Source of the DNA: Stieleria tagensis
GTDB taxonomy: Bacteria; Planctomycetota; Planctomycetia; Pirellulales; Pirellulaceae
Assembly: GCF_024129865.1 (NCBI RefSeq)
Contig: NZ_JAMYFE010000012.1
Location: 1 to 45,707, forward strand
Length of the DNA stretch: 45,707 nucleotides
Direction of reading: 5' to 3'
The notes under the pieces were generated by a model. The model had not been told where the DNA came from, did no database searches, and saw only the letters and a program-made list of their open reading frames with translations. Positions 29,383 to 37,405 of the stretch are shown here, in pieces. Numbering within the stretch: position 1 is the stretch's first letter; the number at the start of each line of letters is the position of its first letter. The translations under genes and the position numbers were made by a program.

Positions 29383-30498
29383 TCACTGCCGGTGGTCGTA
29401 TTTGTTCAGGTCCAATTCGACCGACTGGTGATTGGCTGCGGACAGATAGCATGCATCGACCAAGGCCATCGTTGCCAAATTGTCATCGCCACACAGCGAC
29501 GGTTGTTGGCCCTGTTCCAAGGCCACCAGCAGTTCGGCCATTGGCCCCAGAAAGGCATCGGGAAACCAGACTTGATCCCAGCGTGGTCGCTGCCAGTTGC
29601 CACTGGCGATCGTGGTGTAGTCGAGCCGGCTGGGGACGCGTTGCGGGTAGTGCGGCCAGCCGATCGATCCTTTGGCTAAACCGGTCGTGCCTTCAATTCG
29701 ATAGTGGATTCCGAGATCTGGTTGTCCGCCTTCACGTGCCGGACCGGTCCAGACGTCATCGCAAATCATGCATCGCAATCCAGATTCGTATTCCAGCAGA
29801 TACAACCCGATGCCGTCGCTGTGGGCGAACTCCGTTCGCGGGTCTTTGGCGAAACTGGCGTACACGCGGTTGGGATTGCCAAACCAAAAGCGCAAGGTGT
29901 CCAAATGGTGAATCGACATGATGCGGCAGGTCAACCAACCCTGGCGCTGTTGCCATGGCATCCAATGTGGAATCGCTCGCATCTCAAGGGTCGCCAGCAC
30001 GGGATCACCCAAATCACCACGCCGCAGCAGGTGTTCACAGGCTCGTACGGATTGGTCGTAACGCATGTTTTGATTGACGCACAGCACGATGCCAGCGCGA
30101 TGGCACAGGTCGACGATCTGCTGGGCGTCTTGCAAACACACGCCCAACGGTTTTTGGGCCAGGACGCCGCGAATGTGTGGGTGGGTGACGACGTCGCGTA
30201 GGATTGGCAGCAAGCAGTCCGGCGGAACGGCAATGTCCAGGACCTCGATCCGTCGGTCTTGCAGCAGTTGGTGATAGGACGCATAGACCGATTCGATCGA
30301 ATGACGTTGGGCGACTGCCGATGCGTTTTCGATCCGCCGCGACGCGATGCCCAGCGGTTGCAGTCCCGCAGCGCGGTAGGCCACCAAATGACAGTCGGAC
30401 ATGATGAATCCGCTGCCGATGCAACCGATGCCGATGTCCAGGTTTTGGGGCATGACCGGCAGGAATTCCAGGTCAACGTCGTTGGCTTGATCAGACAT
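29383..30498 (-). CDS. Gfo/Idh/MocA-family oxidoreductase
   Basis: A 371-residue NAD(P)-dependent oxidoreductase, typically acting on sugars, inositols or their derivatives. The N-terminal Rossmann fold shows [21 protein letters not shown] in place of the usual GxGxxG. The EKP-type catalytic motif reads [14 protein letters not shown] (QKP instead of EKP), and a conserved basic/aromatic region follows ([12 protein letters not shown]). I chose the ATG at 30498, which overlaps the stop of the preceding dioxygenase gene in ATGTCTGA. The two are therefore very probably co-transcribed and may act on the same small molecule, which is an inference. The substrate is unknown. Confidence 0.88.
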   Translation of the reverse strand: MSDQANDVDLEFLPVMPQNLDIGIGCIGSGFIMSDCHLVAYRAAGLQPLGIASRRIENASAVAQRHSIESVYASYHQLLQDRRIEVLDIAVPPDCLLPILRDVVTHPHIRGVLAQKPLGVCLQDAQQIVDLCHRAGIVLCVNQNMRYDQSVRACEHLLRRGDLGDPVLATLEMRAIPHWMPWQQRQGWLTCRIMSIHHLDTLRFWFGNPNRVYASFAKDPRTEFAHSDGIGLYLLEYESGLRCMICDDVWTGPAREGGQPDLGIHYRIEGTTGLAKGSIGWPHYPQRVPSRLDYTTIASGNWQRPRWDQVWFPDAFLGPMAELLVALEQGQQPSLCGDDNLATMALVDACYLSAANHQSVELDLNKYDHRQ

Positions 30499-31333
30499 CT
30501 TGCTGCAACGATTTTGCGCTGGCATCGTGATGGGGGTCGAGAAAATCTGCTTGGTCGGTGTCGTCGGCAAATCGCCGAACACCGATTTGCTTGATCGTCT
30601 CGTCACCGACTTGTTCCAGTGGCGTGTAGCGAGGATGGTGGGAATCTTTGTAGGGATCGTTGCTTTTGGCGTTGTAACAACAGATCATCGACCAGCGTGG
30701 ATGTTCGGAGTTGTTGCTGTCGCTGCGGTGCAGAACGTTGGAATGAAAGAACAGGACATCACCCGGATCCATTTCGACGTACTCCAGATCCATACGTTTT
30801 AAGATCTCGGCGACACGTTCGGGATCCGCACCGGCCTGTTCGCCCGTCAGTTGGTGATGGATGCGCCCGCAATGATGCGACCGGCGAATCACTTGCAAGC
30901 ATCCGTTTTCGCGATTGGAGGGATCGACGGCGATGAAGGCGCTGACCAGATTTGGGGTCAGCACGCCGTTGGAATACCAATAGCCGTAGTCTTGATGCCA
31001 GGCCCAGGCGCCGCCGACCCGAGCGTCCTTCATGATCATTTTTGAATGGTAATGGTAGGGTTCGTCTCGCAGCAGTTGCTGGGCTGTTGCCGCCATCCGC
31101 TGGCAGCGGGCAAAGGCACCGTAGATCCCTTGGCCGGGATGGTTCCACAGCGACAACCGGACCGTGCGACCCTCGCCGTCTTGACGACCAAAGGAATGAT
31201 CGTCCAGGGTCTTGTCGGCTTTGGCAGATCGCCGCAGCAGGTCGATTTCTTCGGTGTCGAACAATGCCTTGCGCAACACATAGCCATCTTGGTCATATTG
31301 CTGAAGTTCGGTTTCGGAAAGCGGCTGGGCCAT
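30491..31333 (-). CDS. Phytanoyl-CoA dioxygenase (PhyH)-family Fe(II)/2-oxoglutarate oxygenase
   Basis: A 280-residue member of the PhyH family, predicted to hydroxylate a small molecule with Fe(II), oxygen and 2-oxoglutarate. The iron-binding H-x-D is visible in AWHQDYGYW and the distal histidine in [13 protein letters not shown], with a following arginine (HPRWSMICC) suited to 2-oxoglutarate binding. The N-terminus ([22 protein letters not shown]) is the common family start and fixes the ATG at 31333; a longer frame upstream would begin with TTG. The next gene, an oxidoreductase, overlaps by 8 nt. A catabolic or osmolyte-related role is possible but not shown. Confidence 0.88.
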   Translation of the reverse strand: MAQPLSETELQQYDQDGYVLRKALFDTEEIDLLRRSAKADKTLDDHSFGRQDGEGRTVRLSLWNHPGQGIYGAFARCQRMAATAQQLLRDEPYHYHSKMIMKDARVGGAWAWHQDYGYWYSNGVLTPNLVSAFIAVDPSNRENGCLQVIRRSHHCGRIHHQLTGEQAGADPERVAEILKRMDLEYVEMDPGDVLFFHSNVLHRSDSNNSEHPRWSMICCYNAKSNDPYKDSHHPRYTPLEQVGDETIKQIGVRRFADDTDQADFLDPHHDASAKSLQQDV

Positions 31334-31503
31334 AGCGATGGGGTGGCTCGCAGGTTGGACAGGGATCGATGCGTGTAGGGGCAAACCACCAGTTTAGCGT
31401 TTTGCAACAGCCATCTTACAAGCTTGCCGGATAGGGATCAGGAAACATCGATCGAGCGAAATGGAAGTCTGCAAAAAGTAGTCGGTGACGATGTTGGGCA
31501 AGG

Positions 31504-31533
31504 TCACAAGATGATTGTCAGGTGTTAAAACAC
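31504..31533 (+). promoter_or_regulatory. Two small dyads upstream of the truncated haemoglobin gene
   Basis: TCACAA-GATGA-TTGTCA (31504-31520) is an imperfect inverted repeat, and GTGTTAAAACAC (31522-31533) is a perfect 12-nt palindrome. They lie 40-70 bp before the globin start, a typical operator position. The regulator is unknown; the first dyad does not have the spacing or orientation of the Crp/FNR or HcpR consensus. Confidence 0.3.
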
Positions 31534-31572
31534 AGTGGACGAATGATCCTTAACCGCGAGAGTGTTGTTTCG

Positions 31573-31956
31573 ATGACTGACAAATCACCTGTTCTGTTCG
31601 AACGTCTTGGTGGCGCAGCGGCGATTGCAAATTACGTTCAAGAGATGTACCAACGCGTGTTGGCAGATCCGGATTTGGCTTCGTTCTTTGCAGATTCCTC
31701 GATGGATCGGGTCAAAAAGATGCAGTACCACTTTTTGGCGTCCGCCTTTGACGGGCCGGCTGACTACTCCGGTGCCGAACTGACCAAAATTCACGCCGAC
31801 CGCGGGATCACCGCCAAGCATTTCGCAAAATTCTGCGGCCACTTTGCCGACGTCTTAGAAGAGCACCAGGTTGCGGCGCGTGACATTGATGACGCCTTGG
31901 GGCGATTAGCAATGTTCAAAGACAAGGTGACCGGGGACTCCAACATCGGCGGTTGA
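31573..31956 (+). CDS. Group I truncated haemoglobin
   Basis: A 127-residue 2/2 globin. Family features: SPVLFERLGGAAAIANYVQEMYQRVLADPDLASFF at the N-terminus (cited in part: FERLGG and YQRVLADP), the distal tyrosine Y26 at B10, and the proximal F8 histidine H74 in TKIHADRGIT. Group I globins bind oxygen and often detoxify nitric oxide in the cytoplasm. I chose the ATG at 31573; the reading frame extends upstream without globin-like sequence. It is followed after 140 bp by a hemerythrin-like gene and a CBS-domain gene on the same strand. Two small dyads precede it. Confidence 0.92.
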   Translation: MTDKSPVLFERLGGAAAIANYVQEMYQRVLADPDLASFFADSSMDRVKKMQYHFLASAFDGPADYSGAELTKIHADRGITAKHFAKFCGHFADVLEEHQVAARDIDDALGRLAMFKDKVTGDSNIGG

Positions 31957-32001
31957 ACGGGTCCGCTGAATTTGCTTGGAATCGCAGTGACACGGTGTTT
32001 T

Positions 32002-32018
32002 CGGCACTATTCTTGCAT
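32002..32018 (+). promoter_or_regulatory. Candidate sigma-54 promoter before the hemerythrin-like gene
   Basis: CGGCAC-N5-TTGCAT fits the sigma-54 (RpoN) consensus TGGCAC-N5-TTGCA with one mismatch. The invariant GG (32003-32004) and GC (32015-32016) are separated by exactly 10 nt. Transcription would start near 32028, about 70 bp before the hemerythrin-like start. No enhancer-binding protein gene is in the window. Confidence 0.4.
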
Positions 32019-32095
32019 CATGAATTTATTCGCTGTTGCGACCGGCATTCGGTTACAATCGAAGATGCTGAATCCGTTGTGAAGGCGGAGCGGTT

Positions 32096-32656
32096 GTGAA
32101 GCGGGGCCCGATGCAAAGCTGCGCGAGAAAACCCATGAAAACCGATGTGACTTCTGAGTTGTGCCAGACCTTCAAGGATTGGCAGGCTGATGATCGGCGG
32201 TTGGATTCTTGTCTGGAATCGATCCGCGAGTGGATGTTAAGCGTCCAACTGCAGGATCGCCAACAACCAAAGTCGGCGGCCTTTGCCGAGACCGCGGAGC
32301 GGTTGGCTAAACTGCGGGACCAAATTTTGCGGCACTTCGCCCACGAAAACGAAATGCTTCGTCAGTTGGTGCATCTCTATTCGCCGGCATCGCCGGAAGT
32401 GATGGCATTCAAGCGCCAGACGGATGCCGATCACCGTTGTTTGCTCGACCGTCTGGAGGACCTGTATCGCAAGCTAGTCGGCTCGGACCGTCCGTTTGAA
32501 ACGTGGTCTTCGATGATGGACGAAATCGACATCTATTTTGAGTCCTTGGGGGTGCATCAACGGCAGGAGGCTGATCGGGTGAGCATGCTGATTCCAATTC
32601 GTCGCAGCGACCCCGCCCCCTCCCCTCTAACCGAAAGGCTCGACGATGATTGCTGA
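32096..32656 (+). CDS. Hemerythrin-like (HHE cation-binding) protein
   Basis: A 186-residue, mostly alpha-helical protein. The pattern fits a four-helix hemerythrin-like bundle with some of the usual iron ligands: H80-x3-E84 in RHFAHENEM, H113 in DADHRCLL, and H154 in GVHQRQEAD. The second histidine of the canonical H-x3-H pair and the first-helix histidine were not found, so a full di-iron site is uncertain. I kept the GTG at 32096 because AAGGCGGAG lies just upstream; ATG codons at 32111 and 32135 are alternatives. The 3' end overlaps the CBS gene by 11 nt. The location beside a truncated haemoglobin suggests oxygen or nitric oxide sensing or storage, which is an inference. Confidence 0.55.
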   Translation: MKRGPMQSCARKPMKTDVTSELCQTFKDWQADDRRLDSCLESIREWMLSVQLQDRQQPKSAAFAETAERLAKLRDQILRHFAHENEMLRQLVHLYSPASPEVMAFKRQTDADHRCLLDRLEDLYRKLVGSDRPFETWSSMMDEIDIYFESLGVHQRQEADRVSMLIPIRRSDPAPSPLTERLDDDC

Positions 32657-33101
32657 ATCGATCAAACAACTGACTGTCGGCGATGCCATGACCAACGCTG
32701 TTTTGACGGTGGAGTCAATGACGCCGACGGGAATCGTTTTGGAACTGATGGAGGCGCAGCAGGTTTCTGCATTGCCGGTGGTCGATGGGGATCGGTGTGT
32801 GGGGATCGTGACAGCGATGGAATTGGTGCGTTTGATTCGCGAGACCAACGCGGCGCTGCGGAGCGGGTTTCCGCACTACGAAGATTGTTTGTGGGCCGTG
32901 GAGTTGACCCATCGCAAATTGGATGACAATCCGATCTGCGAGATCATGAACATGGGCGTCGAACGTGTGACACCAGGCGTCCCCTTGTGCGAAGCGGCTC
33001 AGCGGATGTGTTCTTCATCCCAGCACCACTTGGTCGTCGAACAAGACGGTCAACTGTTGGGATTTTTGTCGTCCTGGGATGTGGCTGCCGCGATCTGCTA
33101 A
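32646..33101 (+). CDS. Tandem CBS-domain protein
   Basis: A 151-residue protein consisting of two CBS motifs and little else. The first is VGDAMTNAVLTVESMTPTG...VSALPVVDGDRCVGIVTAMELV, the second is ICEIMNMGVERVTPGVPLCEAA...HHLVVEQDGQLLGFLSSWDVA. CBS pairs bind adenosine nucleotides or SAM and usually act as regulatory modules; with no catalytic domain here, the partner must be another protein. The start overlaps the hemerythrin-like gene by 11 nt, so the two are translationally coupled. A 30-residue linker with HYEDCLWAVELTHRK separates the motifs. Confidence 0.88.
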   Translation: MIAESIKQLTVGDAMTNAVLTVESMTPTGIVLELMEAQQVSALPVVDGDRCVGIVTAMELVRLIRETNAALRSGFPHYEDCLWAVELTHRKLDDNPICEIMNMGVERVTPGVPLCEAAQRMCSSSQHHLVVEQDGQLLGFLSSWDVAAAIC

Positions 33102-33141
33102 GGATTGGGCGAGCCGTTGATTGAATTAGCCGGTCGCAAGT

Positions 33142-33218
33142 TGGTGTGGAGGATTTATCCGACCGGCTTTAGTCGTCGCAGAAGACCCTCACCCGAGTCG
33201 GATAAATCCTCCACACCA
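33142..33218. repeat. Long inverted repeat, family A, complete copy
   Basis: Perfect 22-nt arms (33142-33163 and 33197-33218) with the core GGTGTGGAGGATTTATCCGA, separated by 33 nt. Flanks match the copy at 5583: AATTAGCCGGT(C)GCAAG before and GCGCCGTTGAAG after. Confidence 0.9.
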
Positions 33219-33262
33219 GCGCCGTTGAAGCTGCGTATTCGGGTGGAGCATTGTCTTTTGGT

Positions 33263-33324
33263 AACCCGATGCGTCAGCGAGGGATCTCGTCAACCGGCTC
33301 AATCCCTCGCTGACGCATCGGGTT
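33263..33324. repeat. Long inverted repeat, family B, complete copy
   Basis: Perfect 23-nt arms (33263-33285 and 33302-33324) with the core CCCGATGCGTCAGCGAGGGA and a 16-nt loop. Both arms differ from the 7877 copy by the same C-to-T / G-to-A change, so the base pair is preserved. Confidence 0.9.
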
Positions 33325-33502
33325 GCGATTGAAATCGCCGCGCCAAAACTGACATGTCGTGCTGTGATGAAGATTCTGAATTCGCGCGGCACTCTTGCGG
33401 TCGTTTGCGCAATCGATTGCTGCGAACCGGTTATAAAAGCAGGGCACCGATCGATGTCTTTGCCACTGATCGCAATCTCCACTTCCTTTCCAGAGTCTGA
33501 CC

Positions 33503-33994
33503 ATGCACGCGAAAGATGCGATTTGCAACGCCTATGATTTAAGCCGGATGGTGTTGACGTCTTACGTCAACGATTTGACCGACGAGGAATTGCTGAAACG
33601 ACCTGCCGAAGGGTGCAACTCGATTGCTTGGCAACTGGGCCATTTAATCGTGGCCGAAGGCGGACTGCTAAGCGGTGTCGCACCGGGTTACTCGATCGAC
33701 TTGCCCGAGGGGTTTGCCGAAAAGCACAGCACCGAGAACAAATCTAGCGACGACCCGAATGATTTCCTTGGCAAGGATGAGTACCTGGCCTACTTTGAAA
33801 AACTAAAAGTGGCCACGGCAGCGGCGCTCGATGCGCAAAGCGACGATGACTTGGACAAGGACCCACCGGAACATTTGAAACAGATCTGTCCCAACGTCGG
33901 TGGCGTGTTCATGTTGATCGCGACACACCCGATGATGCACGTCGGTCAATTTGTTCCGGTGCGGCGGATGTTAAACAAACCGATTGTGATCTGA
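33503..33994 (+). CDS. DinB-family (DinB_2-like) protein
   Basis: A 163-residue protein of the DinB/YfiT-like metal-binding four-helix family. Landmarks: an N-terminal helix (ICNAYDLSRMVLTSYVNDL), the first metal histidine in AWQLGHLIVAEG, and the C-terminal pair in ATHPMMHVGQFVPVRR. Members act in thiol transfer (bacillithiol, mycothiol) or are of unknown function. It stands alone between the repeat region and the convergent hisF, with only 6 bp between the two stops. The function cannot be narrowed further. Confidence 0.85.
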   Translation: MHAKDAICNAYDLSRMVLTSYVNDLTDEELLKRPAEGCNSIAWQLGHLIVAEGGLLSGVAPGYSIDLPEGFAEKHSTENKSSDDPNDFLGKDEYLAYFEKLKVATAAALDAQSDDDLDKDPPEHLKQICPNVGGVFMLIATHPMMHVGQFVPVRRMLNKPIVI

Positions 33995-34000
33995 ATCGGG

Positions 34001-34768
34001 TTACAGTCGCACCGGGATTCCGGCGTCCCGCATGACTTGTTTGGTTTCGGCGATGCTGTATTGGCCGAAGTGAAAAATGCTTGCCGCCAGCGCCGCGCTC
34101 GCTTTCCCTTTCAGGATCGCGTCGGCCAGGTGGCCGGGGTTACCGGCGCCACCGCTGGCGACGACCGGGATCGAGACGGCTTGGCTGACCGCGGCGGTGA
34201 CGGGCAGGTCGTATCCGTCGCGGGTCCCATCGGCGTCCATGCTGGTCAGCACGATTTCACCGGCACCGAGTTGTTGCACTTCTTTAGCCCACTGGACCGC
34301 TTCCAGTCCGGTCGGTTTGCGACCACCATTGATGTGCACTTCCCAGAATTCCTTGCCGTCTTTGATCACGCGTTTGGGGTCGATGTTGACCACGATGCAT
34401 TGGCTGCCAAAACGATCCGCCGCGCGGCGAACAAAATCGGGGTCGGTGCAGGCAGCGGAATTGATCGACACCTTGTCGCAACCGGCATTCAACAAGTCGC
34501 GAACGTCCTCGACCGTGCGGACGCCGCCCCCCACGGTTAGCGGCATGAACACGCAGTCGGCGGTGCGGCGAACGACGTCCAGAATGATGTCGCGTTTCTC
34601 GTGACTGGCGGTGATGTCCAGGAAAACGAGTTCGTCGGCGCCTTCGGCTTCATAGCGACTGGCGACCTGAACCGGGTCTCCGGCGTCACGCAAATTGACA
34701 AAGTTGGTTCCTTTGACCACACGTCCGCCGTGCACGTCTAAACAGGGGATCACTCGGGCAGCTAGCAT
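34001..34768 (-). CDS. hisF: Imidazole glycerol phosphate synthase, cyclase subunit
   Basis: A 255-residue (beta/alpha)8 barrel that uses ammonia from HisH to form imidazole glycerol phosphate and AICAR in histidine synthesis. The catalytic aspartates are visible: D11 in [16 protein letters not shown], and the central one in [11 protein letters not shown]. The phosphate-binding [17 protein letters not shown] and [13 protein letters not shown] are also clear. I chose the ATG at 34768, which gives [11 protein letters not shown], the family start. hisH is not adjacent. AICAR, its by-product, is the substrate of PurH, whose gene lies divergently just upstream. Confidence 0.96.
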   Translation of the reverse strand: MLAARVIPCLDVHGGRVVKGTNFVNLRDAGDPVQVASRYEAEGADELVFLDITASHEKRDIILDVVRRTADCVFMPLTVGGGVRTVEDVRDLLNAGCDKVSINSAACTDPDFVRRAADRFGSQCIVVNIDPKRVIKDGKEFWEVHINGGRKPTGLEAVQWAKEVQQLGAGEIVLTSMDADGTRDGYDLPVTAAVSQAVSIPVVASGGAGNPGHLADAILKGKASAALAASIFHFGQYSIAETKQVMRDAGIPVRL

Positions 34769-35008
34769 CGAATCGCTTTCAAAGAGCGGAAATAGCAAGG
34801 GAAAACGCTTGGAATCGTCTCGTTATAGGTCACCGCGGCGCCGTCACGAAGGTCCCAATCGGGCGACGATCGGTCCCTGGCGGCAATCGCGTCCGGTTGA
34901 CCGCACCCGGCGCCGCGAATTTAATTTGCAATTGCGGTGCCCAGAGAAATTGATGCGGAGTTGCGTGTTTTTCTCTTTTTGCTTCCCACACCATTAGGCT
35001 CTTTACCC

Positions 35009-36580
35009 GTGTCCAACGTCGCTTCGATTCGCAACGCCCTGATTTCTGTCAGTGACAAACTGGGACTGGCCGATTTGGCGGCCGGCCTGCAACGGGCCGG
35101 GGTGACCATCTACAGTACCGGTGGGACCCGTCGCCACCTGGAACAGTCCGGTGTCGATGTTCTGGATGTTGCCGACTACACCGGATTTCCAGAAATGCTC
35201 GATGGACGTGTGAAAACGTTGCATCCAAAGGTTTTTGGTGGCATTTTGGCGATCCGTGATCGCCAGGACCACATGGATGCGATCGACGAACATGACATCG
35301 TCCCGTTCGATCTGGTGATTGTGAACCTGTACCCCTTTGCTGCGACGGCTGCCCGCTCGGGTGTCAGTTTCCAAGAATGTGTCGAACAGATCGACATCGG
35401 TGGCCCCAGCTTGGTTCGTGCGGCTGCGAAAAACCACAACGACGTGGCGGTGGCGACCAGCCCGGAACAGTACGGTGAACTGCTGGAACAACTCGATTCG
35501 ACCGGCGGCACCACGCCAGAGTTCCGCAAGCAATTGGCCGCCGATGCGTTTGATCACACCGCCGCCTACGATCGTGCGATCGCAGATTACATGCGTGGTG
35601 ATTCGTTGGCCGGCGAATTTCCTGCATCGATGCACTTGGCCCTGAGGCGAAAAACACAATTGCGTTACGGCGAAAACCCACACCAGCGAGCCGCACTCTA
35701 CGTCGATCCGACCGTCCGCAGCGCCAACCTGGTCTCGGCCCGCCAGATCAGCGGCAAAGAGCTTTCCTACAACAATCTGCTAGACCTGGATTCGGCATTG
35801 GAAATTGTTCGTGGGATGTCCAGACCGGCGGTTTCAGTGATCAAGCACAACAATCCCTGTGGTGCCGCGACTGACCAAAAATTGGTTGATGCCTGTCGCA
35901 AGGCGCTTGCCGGAGATCCGTTGAGTGCGTTTGGTTCGGTGCTCGGATTCAACAAGACCGTTGATGTCGCAACCGCCGAATTACTCTGCGAACCAGGATT
36001 GTTCATCGAAGCGATCGTGGCGCCGGACTTCGAAGCCGGCGCGGTCGGGTTGTTGACCACGCGGCCACGCTGGCGCGAAAACGTCCGGTTGATGCAGGTC
36101 GGAATCTTGGATGATCCGCCACCGGCGATCCAGCGCCGATTCATCAGCGGCGGCATGTTGGTCCAAGAAACCGATCGGATGACCAGCCCTCGCGCCCAAT
36201 GGGTGACGGCAACGGACACCAAAGTCGACGAGGAATTGTGGGATGACATTGTGTTCGGTTGGGAAATGGTCCGGCACGTGAAAAGCAACGCCATCGTTTT
36301 GGCCGCCGACACCTCGCTGGTCGGCGTTGGCGCCGGGCAGATGAGTCGTGTCGATAGTGTCGAAATCTCGATCGAAAAAGCCGGTGATCGTGCCAAGGGT
36401 GCGATCCTGGCTTCGGACGCCTTTTTCCCCTTTCCCGATTCCATTCAGGCTGCGGCCGAAGCTGGAATCGTGGCGGTGATCCAACCGGGCGGATCGCGGC
36501 GTGACGACGAAGTCATCGAAGCCTGTGACAACTACGAAATCCCGATGATTCTGACGGGCCGCCGGCACTTCAAACACTGA
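35009..36580 (+). CDS. purH: Bifunctional AICAR formyltransferase / IMP cyclohydrolase
   Basis: A 523-residue enzyme for the last two steps of IMP synthesis. The N-terminal cyclohydrolase domain starts IRNALISVSDKLGLADLA and has STGGTRRHLEQSGV and GRVKTLHPKVFGGIL. The C-terminal transformylase domain has RYGENPHQRAALY and the catalytic Lys-His in VIKHNNPCGAA. I chose the GTG at 35009, because the family N-terminus begins just after it; the frame continues upstream to another GTG at 34937 without recognisable sequence. The stop overlaps the trpC start in TGATG. Confidence 0.96.
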   Translation: MSNVASIRNALISVSDKLGLADLAAGLQRAGVTIYSTGGTRRHLEQSGVDVLDVADYTGFPEMLDGRVKTLHPKVFGGILAIRDRQDHMDAIDEHDIVPFDLVIVNLYPFAATAARSGVSFQECVEQIDIGGPSLVRAAAKNHNDVAVATSPEQYGELLEQLDSTGGTTPEFRKQLAADAFDHTAAYDRAIADYMRGDSLAGEFPASMHLALRRKTQLRYGENPHQRAALYVDPTVRSANLVSARQISGKELSYNNLLDLDSALEIVRGMSRPAVSVIKHNNPCGAATDQKLVDACRKALAGDPLSAFGSVLGFNKTVDVATAELLCEPGLFIEAIVAPDFEAGAVGLLTTRPRWRENVRLMQVGILDDPPPAIQRRFISGGMLVQETDRMTSPRAQWVTATDTKVDEELWDDIVFGWEMVRHVKSNAIVLAADTSLVGVGAGQMSRVDSVEISIEKAGDRAKGAILASDAFFPFPDSIQAAAEAGIVAVIQPGGSRRDDEVIEACDNYEIPMILTGRRHFKH

Positions 36581-37362
36581 TGACCATACTTGATGAAATC
36601 CTGATCAAGACGCGACAGACGATCGCTCGTGATCAATCTGAAGTGAGTGCCAACCGGCTGGAATCCGAACTAGCGGATCTGCCGTCCTGTCGTGATTTTC
36701 ATGCCGCGCTGGCTGCCGGTGATCAAGTCAACTTGATTGCCGAAGTCAAACGCGCCAGCCCGTCGGCCGGACTGATCCGTGACGATTTTGATCCCGTGCA
36801 AATTGCCCAGTGCTACGTTGCCGGTGGGGCTGCGTGTATCAGTGTGTTGACTGATGAACCGTTTTTCCAAGGGTCGTTGCAGTTTCTGCGTGATGTTCGA
36901 GCCGCAGTAGACATTCCGCTGTTGCGCAAGGATTTCATTGTCGATCGATACCAGTTGTTGCAGGCCCGCCATGCCGGGGCGGATTGCGTGCTGTTGATCG
37001 CCGAGTGTTTGACAGCGGATCAGCTGAAACGGTTGCATGAGCAAGCCGCTGAGCTGGGGATGCAAACCTTGATTGAATTGTTCGATCCTGCGAACTTGGA
37101 CGCCGTCCTGGCGACGGGGACCCGATTGGTTGGTGTCAATAATCGTGATCTGCGAACGTTTCAAACCTCGTTGCAGCACACGTTGGACCTGTGCCCGTCG
37201 ATCCCCGACGACCGGCTGATCGTTGGTGAAAGCGGGATCCGGCAGCACGCCGATCTGCAATCGCTGGCCACCGGTGGTGTCAAAGCGGTCCTGGTCGGCG
37301 AGTCGTTGATGCGGCAACCGGATATCACCCAAGCGACCAAGTCGTTGCTGGGGCGATCTTAG
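36580..37362 (+). CDS. trpC: Indole-3-glycerol phosphate synthase
   Basis: A 260-residue (beta/alpha)8 enzyme that closes the indole ring in tryptophan synthesis. Seen: ILIKTRQTIARDQ at the N-terminus, the catalytic lysine in LIAEVKRASPSAG, LLRKDFIVDRYQLLQARHAGADCVLLI, VGVNNRDLRTF and VGESGI near the C-terminus. It is a stand-alone TrpC, not fused to TrpF. It starts on the purH stop codon (TGATG), so tryptophan and purine genes are translationally coupled here. The other trp genes are not in the window. Confidence 0.96.
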   Translation: MTILDEILIKTRQTIARDQSEVSANRLESELADLPSCRDFHAALAAGDQVNLIAEVKRASPSAGLIRDDFDPVQIAQCYVAGGAACISVLTDEPFFQGSLQFLRDVRAAVDIPLLRKDFIVDRYQLLQARHAGADCVLLIAECLTADQLKRLHEQAAELGMQTLIELFDPANLDAVLATGTRLVGVNNRDLRTFQTSLQHTLDLCPSIPDDRLIVGESGIRQHADLQSLATGGVKAVLVGESLMRQPDITQATKSLLGRS

Positions 37363-37405
37363 ACAGGATGATTCATCAGCCGTTGTGCGATAGCGTGAGG
37401 GCTGG

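Larger units (their letters stand above)
33102..33502. other. Repeat-filled intergenic stretch before the DinB-like gene
   Basis: These 401 bp hold a family A inverted repeat (33142-33218) directly followed by a family B inverted repeat (33263-33324). The remaining 180 bp, leading into the DinB-like gene, show no gene or clear promoter. Short open frames on both strands are produced by the repeats. Confidence 0.7.

Noticed and set aside
33142-33324. CRISPR-like repeat array
   Set aside because: The repeats are two different inverted repeats, not regularly spaced direct repeats, and no cas gene is present.
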